A stretch of DNA of 17,407 nucleotides. Origin: Deltaproteobacteria bacterium. Its GTDB lineage: Bacteria; Desulfobacterota; DSM-4660; Desulfatiglandales; Desulfatiglandaceae. A model generated the notes under the pieces. The model did no database searches and was not told where the DNA came from. It worked only from the letters and a program-made list of their open reading frames with translations. The DNA lies in assembly GCA_018644785.1 (NCBI GenBank), contig JABGPV010000087.1, positions 1 through 17,407 on the forward strand. The letters run 5' to 3'. The first letter of the stretch is position 1. Each line of letters opens with the position of its first letter. This document shows positions 6,038 to 12,995 of the stretch, piece after piece. The translations under genes were made by a program, and so were the position numbers.

Positions 6038-6417
6038 CGCTTATCTCTTTGTTATTGTGAGGAATTCCATAGTACAGTGAACGACTTTAAATGTATCGGT
6101 AGCAAAAGCTGTTTGCCCAATGAAGAAATATTTGATGGTCCACTTTAAAGGGGTTACATTATACGAACTGTGCCCTTACGCGTCAATGATGGGGTGTTTG
6201 ACCCGCGTGGATCGGACAGAATTCGGATGCTTTTACGGACTGGGAGCTCATGACGGCAACGGCCATATCCTCGGACGGACACTACGTCGCCGGTACGGGC
6301 ATCTTTCGAAATCTTTACACGCGGGGGTATCTGGTCTATATTCCATGAAATGGGATTTCAGATAACCCGGAAGTGAATTTTTTCGATTTTCCGGAAAAAT
6401 ACCGGAGGTGGTTCCAA
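6038..6417. other. About 380 bases without a convincing gene
   Basis: A frame at 6120-6365 is open but unlike any protein I know. A different frame, 6250-6348, contains TAISSDGHYVAGTG, which resembles one blade of a WD40/NHL-type beta-propeller and could be a relic, but it is only 32 codons long. The last bases carry the ribosome site of the radical SAM gene (GGAGG, 6404-6408). Confidence 0.4.
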
Positions 6418-7461
6418 ATGCCTTCCACATCAAGAAGAACATTTATTAAGACCACTCTTTGTGCGTCAATCTCCGGCCTCACCCCTTTTCTCAGTTCTCA
6501 AGTTTTTGGATACAAGGGAAGAAAAGATTCTGATTTTGAGCCGGGATACTTGAAACTGCACAACCGGGGAGAATTGAAGCGGCGGGGAGAGACCCTCTGG
6601 AAATTGATGGAGAGTTGTGAACTCTGTCCAAGGAGGTGCGGCGTTAACAGACTGGAGGGCGAAAGAGGTTTCTGCCAGGCAAATGCCCGGTTGGAGGTTT
6701 CATCCTTTCATCCCCACTTCGGAGAAGAAAGGCCCCTGGTGGGAAATGGCGGTTCAGGGACTGTTTTTTTGACAAACTGCGGATTAAGATGCGTTTTCTG
6801 TATCAATTGGGGGGTCAGCCAGGAAGGAGAAGGTTCTTCAAGAACCACGGAAGATCTCTCCCGTATGATGCTCAGGCTTCAGGGAATGGGGTGTCCCAAC
6901 ATCAATTTCGTAACACCGACCCACTATGCACCGCACATGGTCCTTGCGGTGGATAAGGCGGCCGCAAAGGGGTTGCGTGTCCCACTGGTCTATAATAGCT
7001 GCGGTTGGGAACGGGTGAAGATATTGAAAATCCTGGATGGCATCATTGATATCTACTTGCCCGATTTCAAATATTCTGACGGACGAAAGGCCGCCCGATA
7101 CTCCTCCGGAGCTGATACATACGTTGAAGATACCCAGGATGCCATTCTTGAAATGCATGGACAGGTGGGAGTGGCCAAACCGGCAAAGGATGGGTTGATG
7201 CACCGCGGCTTAATGATACGCCATCTGGTGATGCCCAATAATGTGGCCGGGACCAAAGGCGTTATCCAATGGATCGCAAAACATCTTCCGAAAGATACTT
7301 ATCTGAACCTGATGTCGCAATACCGCCCCATGTATCATGCGTCCAACTATCCTGAGATTTCCCGAAGAATCACGAGAAAGGAATACGCGGATGCCGTCAG
7401 GTGGGCGAAAGGGGCGGGATTGACGAATTTGGATATTCAGGGATATTTTTTCGGGATATGA
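6418..7461 (+). CDS. PflA-like radical SAM protein with twin-arginine signal
   Basis: 347-residue radical SAM protein of the putative pyruvate-formate-lyase-activating-enzyme-like group (COG1313). The [4Fe-4S]/SAM motif is CGLRCVFC (Cys121, Cys125, Cys128). The group's upstream four-cysteine motif is present as CELCPRRC...GFC (Cys67, 70, 74, 86). VYNSCGWE, IDIYLPDFKYSD and a late MSQYRPM segment also fit the group. The N-terminus is unusual: SRRTFIK (residues 5-11) followed by an uncharged stretch matches a Tat signal, suggesting export of a folded iron-sulfur protein or a Tat-like membrane tether. The ATG at 6418 was chosen for GGAGG 9 bases upstream and because the Tat motif follows directly; an ATG at 6373 lacks a site. 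The substrate is unknown, and no glycyl-radical enzyme is adjacent. Confidence 0.85.
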   Translation: MPSTSRRTFIKTTLCASISGLTPFLSSQVFGYKGRKDSDFEPGYLKLHNRGELKRRGETLWKLMESCELCPRRCGVNRLEGERGFCQANARLEVSSFHPHFGEERPLVGNGGSGTVFLTNCGLRCVFCINWGVSQEGEGSSRTTEDLSRMMLRLQGMGCPNINFVTPTHYAPHMVLAVDKAAAKGLRVPLVYNSCGWERVKILKILDGIIDIYLPDFKYSDGRKAARYSSGADTYVEDTQDAILEMHGQVGVAKPAKDGLMHRGLMIRHLVMPNNVAGTKGVIQWIAKHLPKDTYLNLMSQYRPMYHASNYPEISRRITRKEYADAVRWAKGAGLTNLDIQGYFFGI

Positions 7462-7744
7462 TGTGGATTTCGAAACCTTTGGATGGGGACATCCTATAAT
7501 GCTCCTGTCAAGAAAAATTTCCAAAAAATGTAAACATCGCAATAACAGATAGTTACGGTGCATTGCAATTTTTTGATATAGCCCAGCGTCAAGCCCGTTC
7601 CGGACTTTTTGCAGTTTTCAGTGAGTTTCTCACCTTTTGTGAACTCTACACCTTATCGTTACGTTTATCCGGCATGCGACCCTGCCGGCCGCCACCCATC
7701 ATCCCTTATCCAGGTTGTAAAGTTCAGTGAGGAAAAAAGAAAAG

Positions 7745-7766
7745 GGGTCAAGTCTCCTATTAGCTC
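7745..7766. repeat. Left inverted repeat of RAYT element
   Basis: 22 bases whose reverse complement is found exactly at 8762-8783. It overlaps the last codon and TAA stop (7760-7762) of the transposase. Confidence 0.85.
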
Positions 7767-8725
7767 ATGATTATTGATTTTTTTATCCTCTCCACCTTGT
7801 TTCTGAATTTCTTGTCTTTTCTTGTCTGTTTTTTAACCCTGTCAACTATACTTCCTGCAGAACTGTCTTTTTTTAGTCCGAATTCTTTACATATTGAACT
7901 TAAAGTATCTCCCCTTAAATGTCTCATTAAATACATCGCAACATTTCTTGCTTCATTTAGCTGCCCTCTTATCGATATCCGCAAATCAGAAATAGACACA
8001 TTATAATTTGTGCAAACTGCTGCCATAATTTTGTCCGGTTCCGGGGCCAGTAATTTTGATTCCGGAACTTCTATATGCTTTTTTTTAATAAAGTAATTAT
8101 TCTTGATCAACTTCAAAAAAGGCTCACTTCCAAGAATTGCAGGAAGCTTCCTTTTCTTATAGATCGCTGAAAAATCCTCATTGTCTGATTCATTTACAAA
8201 ATCTCTATAAACAGTCTTTTGCAGGGCCTTCGTCCCGCTAAGCATCGTTAATATTTTCTCTCTACTCACCCAACGCCATTTTTTTGAATCAGACAGATAG
8301 GCTTTGTGACTGCTCCATGTATAATTCAAACTTTCAGATAGCCCAGCATTTATTGGATTCCTGTGTATATATCTCATCACCTGAAGTAGATAACTGTCTG
8401 CATCAATCAGAATGGACTTATACCTCCCTCTGAAAAGATGACCGTCATATCCATGTATCCTATTGAATCTTTGAGTATAAACACCATTAATATGTCTCAT
8501 GCTCCTTGAAATATTTCCTTCCGGGGTCTGTATTAAAAGGTGATAATGATTCTGCATTAGGCAGAAAGCAGCAACCTTTATGTGAAAAATGTCAATCGCA
8601 TCCTGCAATATCTCGATAAATACAGAATAATCATTCTTACCCTCAAAGATCGCCTCAGATCTTCTTCCCCGGTTCATTACATGATACCAAGCATCCGGAT
8701 ATCCTATTCTTAATGGGCGTGACAT
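7760..8725 (-). CDS. REP-associated tyrosine transposase with DnaA-C-like tail
   Basis: 321 residues from the ATG at 8725. The N-terminal half is a Y1/HUH transposase: MSRPLRIGYPDAWYHVMNRG is the standard RAYT opening, and the metal-binding HUH motif is His60-Tyr-His62 in LMQNHYHLLIQTP. LFRGRYKSILIDADSYLLQVMRYIHRNP (about 97-124) carries the candidate catalytic tyrosines, Tyr112 and Tyr119. Such enzymes cut single-stranded DNA and move REP sequences. The C-terminal part (about 225-300; LNEARNVAMYLMRHLRGDTLSSICKEFGL) resembles the DNA-binding domain IV of DnaA, an extension seen in some RAYTs, and probably adds a second DNA contact. A TTG 36 bases upstream is open but not needed. Key residues are intact, so the protein may be active. 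Confidence 0.88.
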   Translation of the reverse strand: MSRPLRIGYPDAWYHVMNRGRRSEAIFEGKNDYSVFIEILQDAIDIFHIKVAAFCLMQNHYHLLIQTPEGNISRSMRHINGVYTQRFNRIHGYDGHLFRGRYKSILIDADSYLLQVMRYIHRNPINAGLSESLNYTWSSHKAYLSDSKKWRWVSREKILTMLSGTKALQKTVYRDFVNESDNEDFSAIYKKRKLPAILGSEPFLKLIKNNYFIKKKHIEVPESKLLAPEPDKIMAAVCTNYNVSISDLRISIRGQLNEARNVAMYLMRHLRGDTLSSICKEFGLKKDSSAGSIVDRVKKQTRKDKKFRNKVERIKKSIIMS

Positions 8726-8761
8726 AAGCAGGATTGTACGACAGTTACGCTTAAAAGGCAA

Positions 8762-8783
8762 GAGCTAATAGGAGACTTGACCC
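8762..8783. repeat. Right inverted repeat of RAYT element
   Basis: Exact reverse complement of 7745-7766. It lies 37 bases upstream of the chosen transposase start, so it may also overlap that gene's promoter region. Confidence 0.85.
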
Positions 8784-8811
8784 TTTGATTGACCCCTTGA
8801 CCCTTGACTTC

Positions 8812-8994
8812 ATCTTCAAACGGTTTTACCGCGTGGACAAGGGCCGTTCAAGGGAAGCGGGCGGCAGCGGGCTGGGCCTTGCCATCTGCAAATACATCAC
8901 CCTCGCACACGAGGGAACCATCCAGGTTGAAAGCCGGATCAACCAAGGGAGCACATTTCGTGTTCAATTTCCCTTGCACGATTACGCTTCTTGA
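8812..8994 (+). pseudogene. 3' remnant of a PhoR-like sensor histidine kinase
   Basis: About 60 codons of a HATPase_c ATP-binding domain: [25 protein letters not shown], containing the F box and G2 box, then [27 protein letters not shown]. This ending is typical of PhoR/EnvZ-class kinases. The dimerisation/phospho-acceptor helix, the N box and all sensing parts are missing. Recognisable sequence begins 28 bases past the RAYT right inverted repeat, so the element or a linked rearrangement probably removed the 5' part. The missing 5' half is not on the other side of the element. It cannot act as a kinase. Confidence 0.88.
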
Positions 8995-9162
8995 AAGAAT
9001 CAATGGAAAACCCCGTTTCCCGTCAGGGAATCAGAGACTGCCAATAGTAGGGTGGACACGGGGAGGTGCAACGGTTAAAAGATACGGACTTTTATACTAT
9101 TCATGCCCCTGAGCAATCTATTTTCAAGATCTTTACAATTTTGACCTGGACGGCAAAAAAAC

Positions 9163-10488
9163 CTAACAGTTCGAACACGAAGAATCATCACACACGCATG
9201 CCCCGTCGGTCCAGATAGAGCCAGTATAGTCCATGGTCGCGCCAGTGAGGTCCGCGCCGGTGAGGTCCGCGCCGGTAAGGGTGCAGTCAAGGCATCCAAA
9301 GCCGGTAAGGTCCGCGCCGGTAAAGTCCGCGTCCGTAAAGTTCACAAAGAGCATGTTCACATCTTGGATCGTGGCCCCGGAAAAGTCAGCGCCCGTGGCG
9401 TCCAGGCCGGTCAGGAGCCCCGGGGTGGAGAGGTCCAAGCCGCTGAAAATGGTGCCTTTGAGGCTGGCCCCGGAGAAATCCGCGGTGTTGGCGTCAATGG
9501 CATTTATCAGATTGGCCTGGTCCAGGATGGCGTCCGTAAACTTCGCACCGGTTAGGAGCGCGAGTTCCAGGTCGGCGCCGGTGAGGTCCGCGCTGGTCAT
9601 GTCGGTATTGTCCAGTTGCGCCCCGAAAAGAAAGATGCCTTGCATGTTTGCACCGGTGAGGTCTGCCTCTCCGAACCGCGCCATGAAAAGGTAGGCGTTG
9701 CTGAAATCCGCGTATCGACCACTGATGTCGGCAAGGTAGTAATAACAAATGGTAACACCGGCCGTCGCGTTGTCCAGGTTCGATCCTGTCAGGGCACCCC
9801 AGCCGTCGTCGTTGTCGCCACAGTCAATAAAGCCGGAAAGGTCCATACCTTCCAGGTCGCAACCAATGCAGTGGCCCGTGCTAAGAAAGGTTTGCAGTTC
9901 GTCATCGGACCCCGCGGCCATGGCTGTCCCTGTCGGGCTGAAAATCCCCAGCCAGGCCAGCATTTTTTCCCAAGGGCCATTCCTTTGGGCCAGTTCCTGG
10001 CCGTCTTCCCGGGGCTGGATGAACACCGGATGGATGTCCTGTCCTTGGTTGTCATGATACAGATGCAGGAAATACCGGCCCCGTTCCATGTGCACGGTTT
10101 GGCACTCCCCGCCGGCATTGGCCTCTAAAAGCTCCTGCCCTGATTCGTCCACGAGCACGATGCGGTGCCCGGCCCCGGGGTCGGGTTCTTCCCAGCAAAA
10201 GGTCTGGGTGACCGCCTCGGAATAATAGTACGGGATGATGTCCATGCCCAGGCTTCCTGTAAGGTTGTCTTCTTCGGCGGCGTAAATGGATTCCAGAAAT
10301 GCTAACACTACACCCTTTTTCGGGTTGGCGTGCAGTCCCGGATCGTTTACAAAATCCTTCTCCACAAGCCCCTTCGCCTCCAGGGATTCCGCCCCGCCCG
10401 AGCCTGTGGAGATGGAAGAATCACACCCCCAGACAATCCCGATCATTAATAACAGACCCGCCAAAACCAGCATGGAATAACGTTTCAT
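9163..10488 (-). CDS. Pentapeptide-repeat lipoprotein with Cys-rich C-terminus
   Basis: 441 residues from the ATG at 10488, chosen for AGGAGA 6 bases upstream and the signal peptide that follows (MKRYSMLVLAGLLLMIGIVWGC). Cys22 is a plausible lipidation site (VWGC) with Asp at +2. Residues about 35-200 form a domain I do not recognise. From about 206 to 425 runs a pentapeptide-repeat solenoid of A(D/N)LTG-type units (ADLTGANM, ADLTGADLELA, ADFTGADLTG), predicted to form a right-handed four-sided beta-helix. The last residues are cysteine-rich (Cys431, 433, 438, 441), suggesting metal binding or disulfides in the periplasm. It is the last gene of the minus-strand exported-protein block. Pentapeptide solenoids usually mediate protein contacts; the function here is unknown. 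Confidence 0.83.
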   Translation of the reverse strand: MKRYSMLVLAGLLLMIGIVWGCDSSISTGSGGAESLEAKGLVEKDFVNDPGLHANPKKGVVLAFLESIYAAEEDNLTGSLGMDIIPYYYSEAVTQTFCWEEPDPGAGHRIVLVDESGQELLEANAGGECQTVHMERGRYFLHLYHDNQGQDIHPVFIQPREDGQELAQRNGPWEKMLAWLGIFSPTGTAMAAGSDDELQTFLSTGHCIGCDLEGMDLSGFIDCGDNDDGWGALTGSNLDNATAGVTICYYYLADISGRYADFSNAYLFMARFGEADLTGANMQGIFLFGAQLDNTDMTSADLTGADLELALLTGAKFTDAILDQANLINAIDANTADFSGASLKGTIFSGLDLSTPGLLTGLDATGADFSGATIQDVNMLFVNFTDADFTGADLTGFGCLDCTLTGADLTGADLTGATMDYTGSIWTDGACVCDDSSCSNC

Positions 10489-10583
10489 AAAGTTCTCCTT
10501 TTCCGGGCCGGAAAACCCAGCTTCTCTTTCCGGTCCCCGAGGTGTTTTTTCTCCGGCACACCGCATTTGGCGCGGGCCCCGGG

Positions 10584-11042
10584 TCAGTTTCGCTTTCTTT
10601 CCCATGTGAAGCGAGCGATTGCAGCGGCATGACCGCTTTCCAAATAGACTACCTCAATCGTATTGGTTCCCGTCAGACGACCGTGGAAAACTCCGGCATC
10701 ACCCTGTTCGACTATGTAAAGAGTCTTCCCGTCAAACCCAATAACCCCCATAATCGGTTCCGTTGCCTTAACGGCAGGCTTGGTCCCCACATGAGCAATT
10801 GCTTCCTTTTTCTCGGCATGTTCCCAGAAGTGGATGCCCCGGAAATATGCCCCATCTTGTTCGGTCACCCGAATTCCGTCCATCGACAGCCGCGCTCCCT
10901 TATGGAAATAGACTTTCATTTCTTGGCATGTCCACGTACCCACAAGGCTCGGTAGGGATTTGGCCCCTTCAGCAGCCAATGCCACGGAACACACAGTCGA
11001 TAAAAAGAGAATCATAGTGATGCTCAGCGTACGATTTATCAT
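10584..11042 (-). CDS. Small secreted protein, unknown function
   Basis: 152 residues. A clear Sec signal peptide (MINRTLSITMILFLSTVCSVALAAEG) has cleavage expected after ALA. The mature part begins SLVGTWTCQEMKVYF, and the rest is beta-rich with short strands (GVIGFDGKTLYIVEQGD, FHGRLTGTNTIEVVYLE). A start with a VGTW motif and alternating strands suggests a small beta-barrel or lipocalin-like fold, but this is only an impression. A weak ribosome site, AAGGA, lies about 10 bases before the ATG. Ninety-five bases separate it from the pentapeptide lipoprotein downstream on the same strand, so co-transcription is possible. I cannot assign a family. Confidence 0.7.
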   Translation of the reverse strand: MINRTLSITMILFLSTVCSVALAAEGAKSLPSLVGTWTCQEMKVYFHKGARLSMDGIRVTEQDGAYFRGIHFWEHAEKKEAIAHVGTKPAVKATEPIMGVIGFDGKTLYIVEQGDAGVFHGRLTGTNTIEVVYLESGHAAAIARFTWERKRN

Positions 11043-11246
11043 TACAGGTAATCCTTTCTTGGTTTAAGGTTTTCACGAAACGTAATATTGCGTTCTTCAG
11101 ATTATAAGCTACTGAAAGGCTTTCGGTTCTTTCCCTACAATTGGACAGCCTTCCATGCTACTCTATACAAGTTTTGCGTGGCATGTAAACATATAATCTG
11201 ACAAACGTCCAACGTCCCCTTCTCCCGGATGCGTCAGCGCATTGCC

Positions 11247-12950
11247 TTAGTCAGACGCCAAGTCCGTACCGTCGAAACCGGCGTAGTACGGACTGTACCG
11301 TTCGACCCGAAAGATTGAGCCTCCGTAGTCATGCTCCCAGACCTTCTCACCGCTTGCGGAGACTTCAAAGAAAAGGCCGTCCGGTCCCTGACAAACCAGC
11401 GTGTTGCCGTTGGGCAGCCTCTGAGCACCGGAGATGTTTTGGGCGTAGAAATCGGTGGGAGGCGTTGCCGTGTAACTCCAGAGCGGCATGGTCGGTCCGT
11501 AAGCGGTGCCAGTGGAATAGGTGTAACTGCCGTCGGAATTTACGGGAGGAACGATTTCATCGACGGATGAGTAGTCTCCTTCGGGGCGCCCCTGGCCGTT
11601 GTTGAAGATCAGGATATGGCCATATCCCGGAAGACCGGATTTGACCCACCTGGCGTCGTGTTGTGCGAACAGTTGCTGATCTGTACTGCTGCCCGAACCG
11701 TAGGCCTGGGGATTGCCCCATCGATAAAGGAGGTCGCCACCTCTGCCGCTGTTGCCGCCGGTGCTTCCCTTTGCTTGTGCGGTGCTTGTGCTGTGGTCAA
11801 TGACCCATATTTCGCTGAAACTGTGGACGCTGAGCAGAATCTGGTCCAAATCCGGGTCGTAGTCTATGGCGTTGATGTGATTCCAGTCCGCTCCCGAGTT
11901 CCCGGCGTAATTGAGGTTTATCCGTTCAGGGTGCTCGGCTACGGTACCGTAGTTTTCCCTGGTTTCATCGTAGTCCTGGATGAGGTGATCCCAGGCGTGC
12001 CACTCCCATACAATCTCGCCCCCGGAAGCACCCGTGGGTTGAACTTCGATAATATGATCCGGCCATAACTCGCCTGCCTCCATCAGATTCGGATTTCGGC
12101 CTGCTGAAATGGCTTCTGCTTCCGTCTTGATCTCCCAGGCGATCATCAGCACGTTACCGTTCGGAAGCACCTCAATGTCGTGGTGTAAGCGGTATTGATC
12201 GCTATGGTATTCAAATTCCCACTGCCGGGTACCGTTCCATGCGAACCGCTCGACTCTCCCACCGGCACCGCCCTTGTTGAAAGCAGTGTCCCCCGTGTTG
12301 GCAGTGCGCAACAGTGTGCCGTCTTCCAGCAGGTAGACAGAAAGCCCGGGTCGATAACTGCTGGACCAGGAGTGGACCATTGTCCCATTATTATCCATCA
12401 GATAGGTGGTGGTCGATCCAATGGGTGAGAACAAATTGTACCCATCGTAGGGATCCCCAGCATTCACAACCACCAGATCGCCATGGTCATAAGACATGGT
12501 TGCCGAATCCATCAGCCCATCTACAGTTGTGTCAACGCCGAAATAGAAACGGTATGAACCGGTCGGAAGTCCTGTGACATTCAATACCTCCAGGGGCTCC
12601 GTCAGATTGAAGAGGGGGCCCTGATAGGCGGGCAGAAGGTCGCTCAAGTTGTTTCCGCCCCAGTGCCACATGTGGGGATATTCATAGTAATACCATCCCA
12701 TGGGCGTCTCCGCCACAATCCACCAGTCAGCCGGTTCGCCGGCCTGTTCACCGGCATCCAGCTGAATGGTTGCGGTTAGGGTGCTGTCCGATGCGACGGT
12801 CACGGGGTCGTTTGTGCCGTTCAGCCTGATGTCCGGCGTTGAATTTGCTTCGGCATGGCTGAAGGGGGTAAACAGAGACAGCAGTGTGAAAAATATTGCT
12901 GCCAGGGCATACACGGTTGAAACATGAATTATTGATTCCGGCTTCGTCAT
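11247..12950 (-). CDS. Aryl-sulfate sulfotransferase-like exported protein
   Basis: 567 residues with a Sec signal (MTKPESIIHVSTVYALAAIFF, cleavage likely after SHA). Residues about 38-165 are a module shared with the next gene upstream. From about 170 the sequence is an arylsulfotransferase-type beta-propeller: DPYDGYNLFSPIGSTTTYLMDNNG, HHDIEVLPNGNVLMIAWE, DWNHINAIDYDPDLDQILLS, SEIWVIDHS and FAQHDARWV. In bacterial ASST a histidine carries the sulfuryl group between phenolic donors and acceptors; candidate histidines are those in DWNHINA, LLSVH and QHDAR. GAGG lies 7 bases before the ATG. It follows the DUF1566 gene by 45 bases, so the two are probably one operon. The usual DsbL/DsbI partners are not nearby, and the real substrate is unknown. 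Confidence 0.8.
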   Translation of the reverse strand: MTKPESIIHVSTVYALAAIFFTLLSLFTPFSHAEANSTPDIRLNGTNDPVTVASDSTLTATIQLDAGEQAGEPADWWIVAETPMGWYYYEYPHMWHWGGNNLSDLLPAYQGPLFNLTEPLEVLNVTGLPTGSYRFYFGVDTTVDGLMDSATMSYDHGDLVVVNAGDPYDGYNLFSPIGSTTTYLMDNNGTMVHSWSSSYRPGLSVYLLEDGTLLRTANTGDTAFNKGGAGGRVERFAWNGTRQWEFEYHSDQYRLHHDIEVLPNGNVLMIAWEIKTEAEAISAGRNPNLMEAGELWPDHIIEVQPTGASGGEIVWEWHAWDHLIQDYDETRENYGTVAEHPERINLNYAGNSGADWNHINAIDYDPDLDQILLSVHSFSEIWVIDHSTSTAQAKGSTGGNSGRGGDLLYRWGNPQAYGSGSSTDQQLFAQHDARWVKSGLPGYGHILIFNNGQGRPEGDYSSVDEIVPPVNSDGSYTYSTGTAYGPTMPLWSYTATPPTDFYAQNISGAQRLPNGNTLVCQGPDGLFFEVSASGEKVWEHDYGGSIFRVERYSPYYAGFDGTDLASD

Positions 12951-12995
12951 TTTTTTCCTCTAAACGGTCAAATTGTCGTCGATGGTGTCGATCTC

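Larger units (their letters stand above)
7745..8783 (-). mobile_element. RAYT/IS200-like element with 22-bp inverted ends
   Basis: A single transposase gene is bounded by perfect 22-bp inverted repeats: left 7745-7766, beginning GGGTCAAGTCTCC, and right 8762-8783, ending GGAGACTTGACCC. The left repeat contains the transposase stop codon. Past the right end, TTTGATTGACCCC (8784-8796) shares the core motif of the REP-like repeats at 1131 and 2513. The kinase relic at 8812 begins just beyond. No target-site duplication is apparent, as expected for Y1 transposases. Confidence 0.8.

Noticed and set aside
6120..6365. 81-codon plus-strand open frame before the radical SAM gene
   Set aside because: No ribosome site or recognisable motif; the composition looks random, and a different frame contains the only protein-like segment.
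9233..10128. Long plus-strand open frames rich in repeated Val/Arg/Ser/Ala/Pro
   Set aside because: They are antisense shadows of the pentapeptide-repeat gene, whose periodic GC-rich codons leave other frames open.
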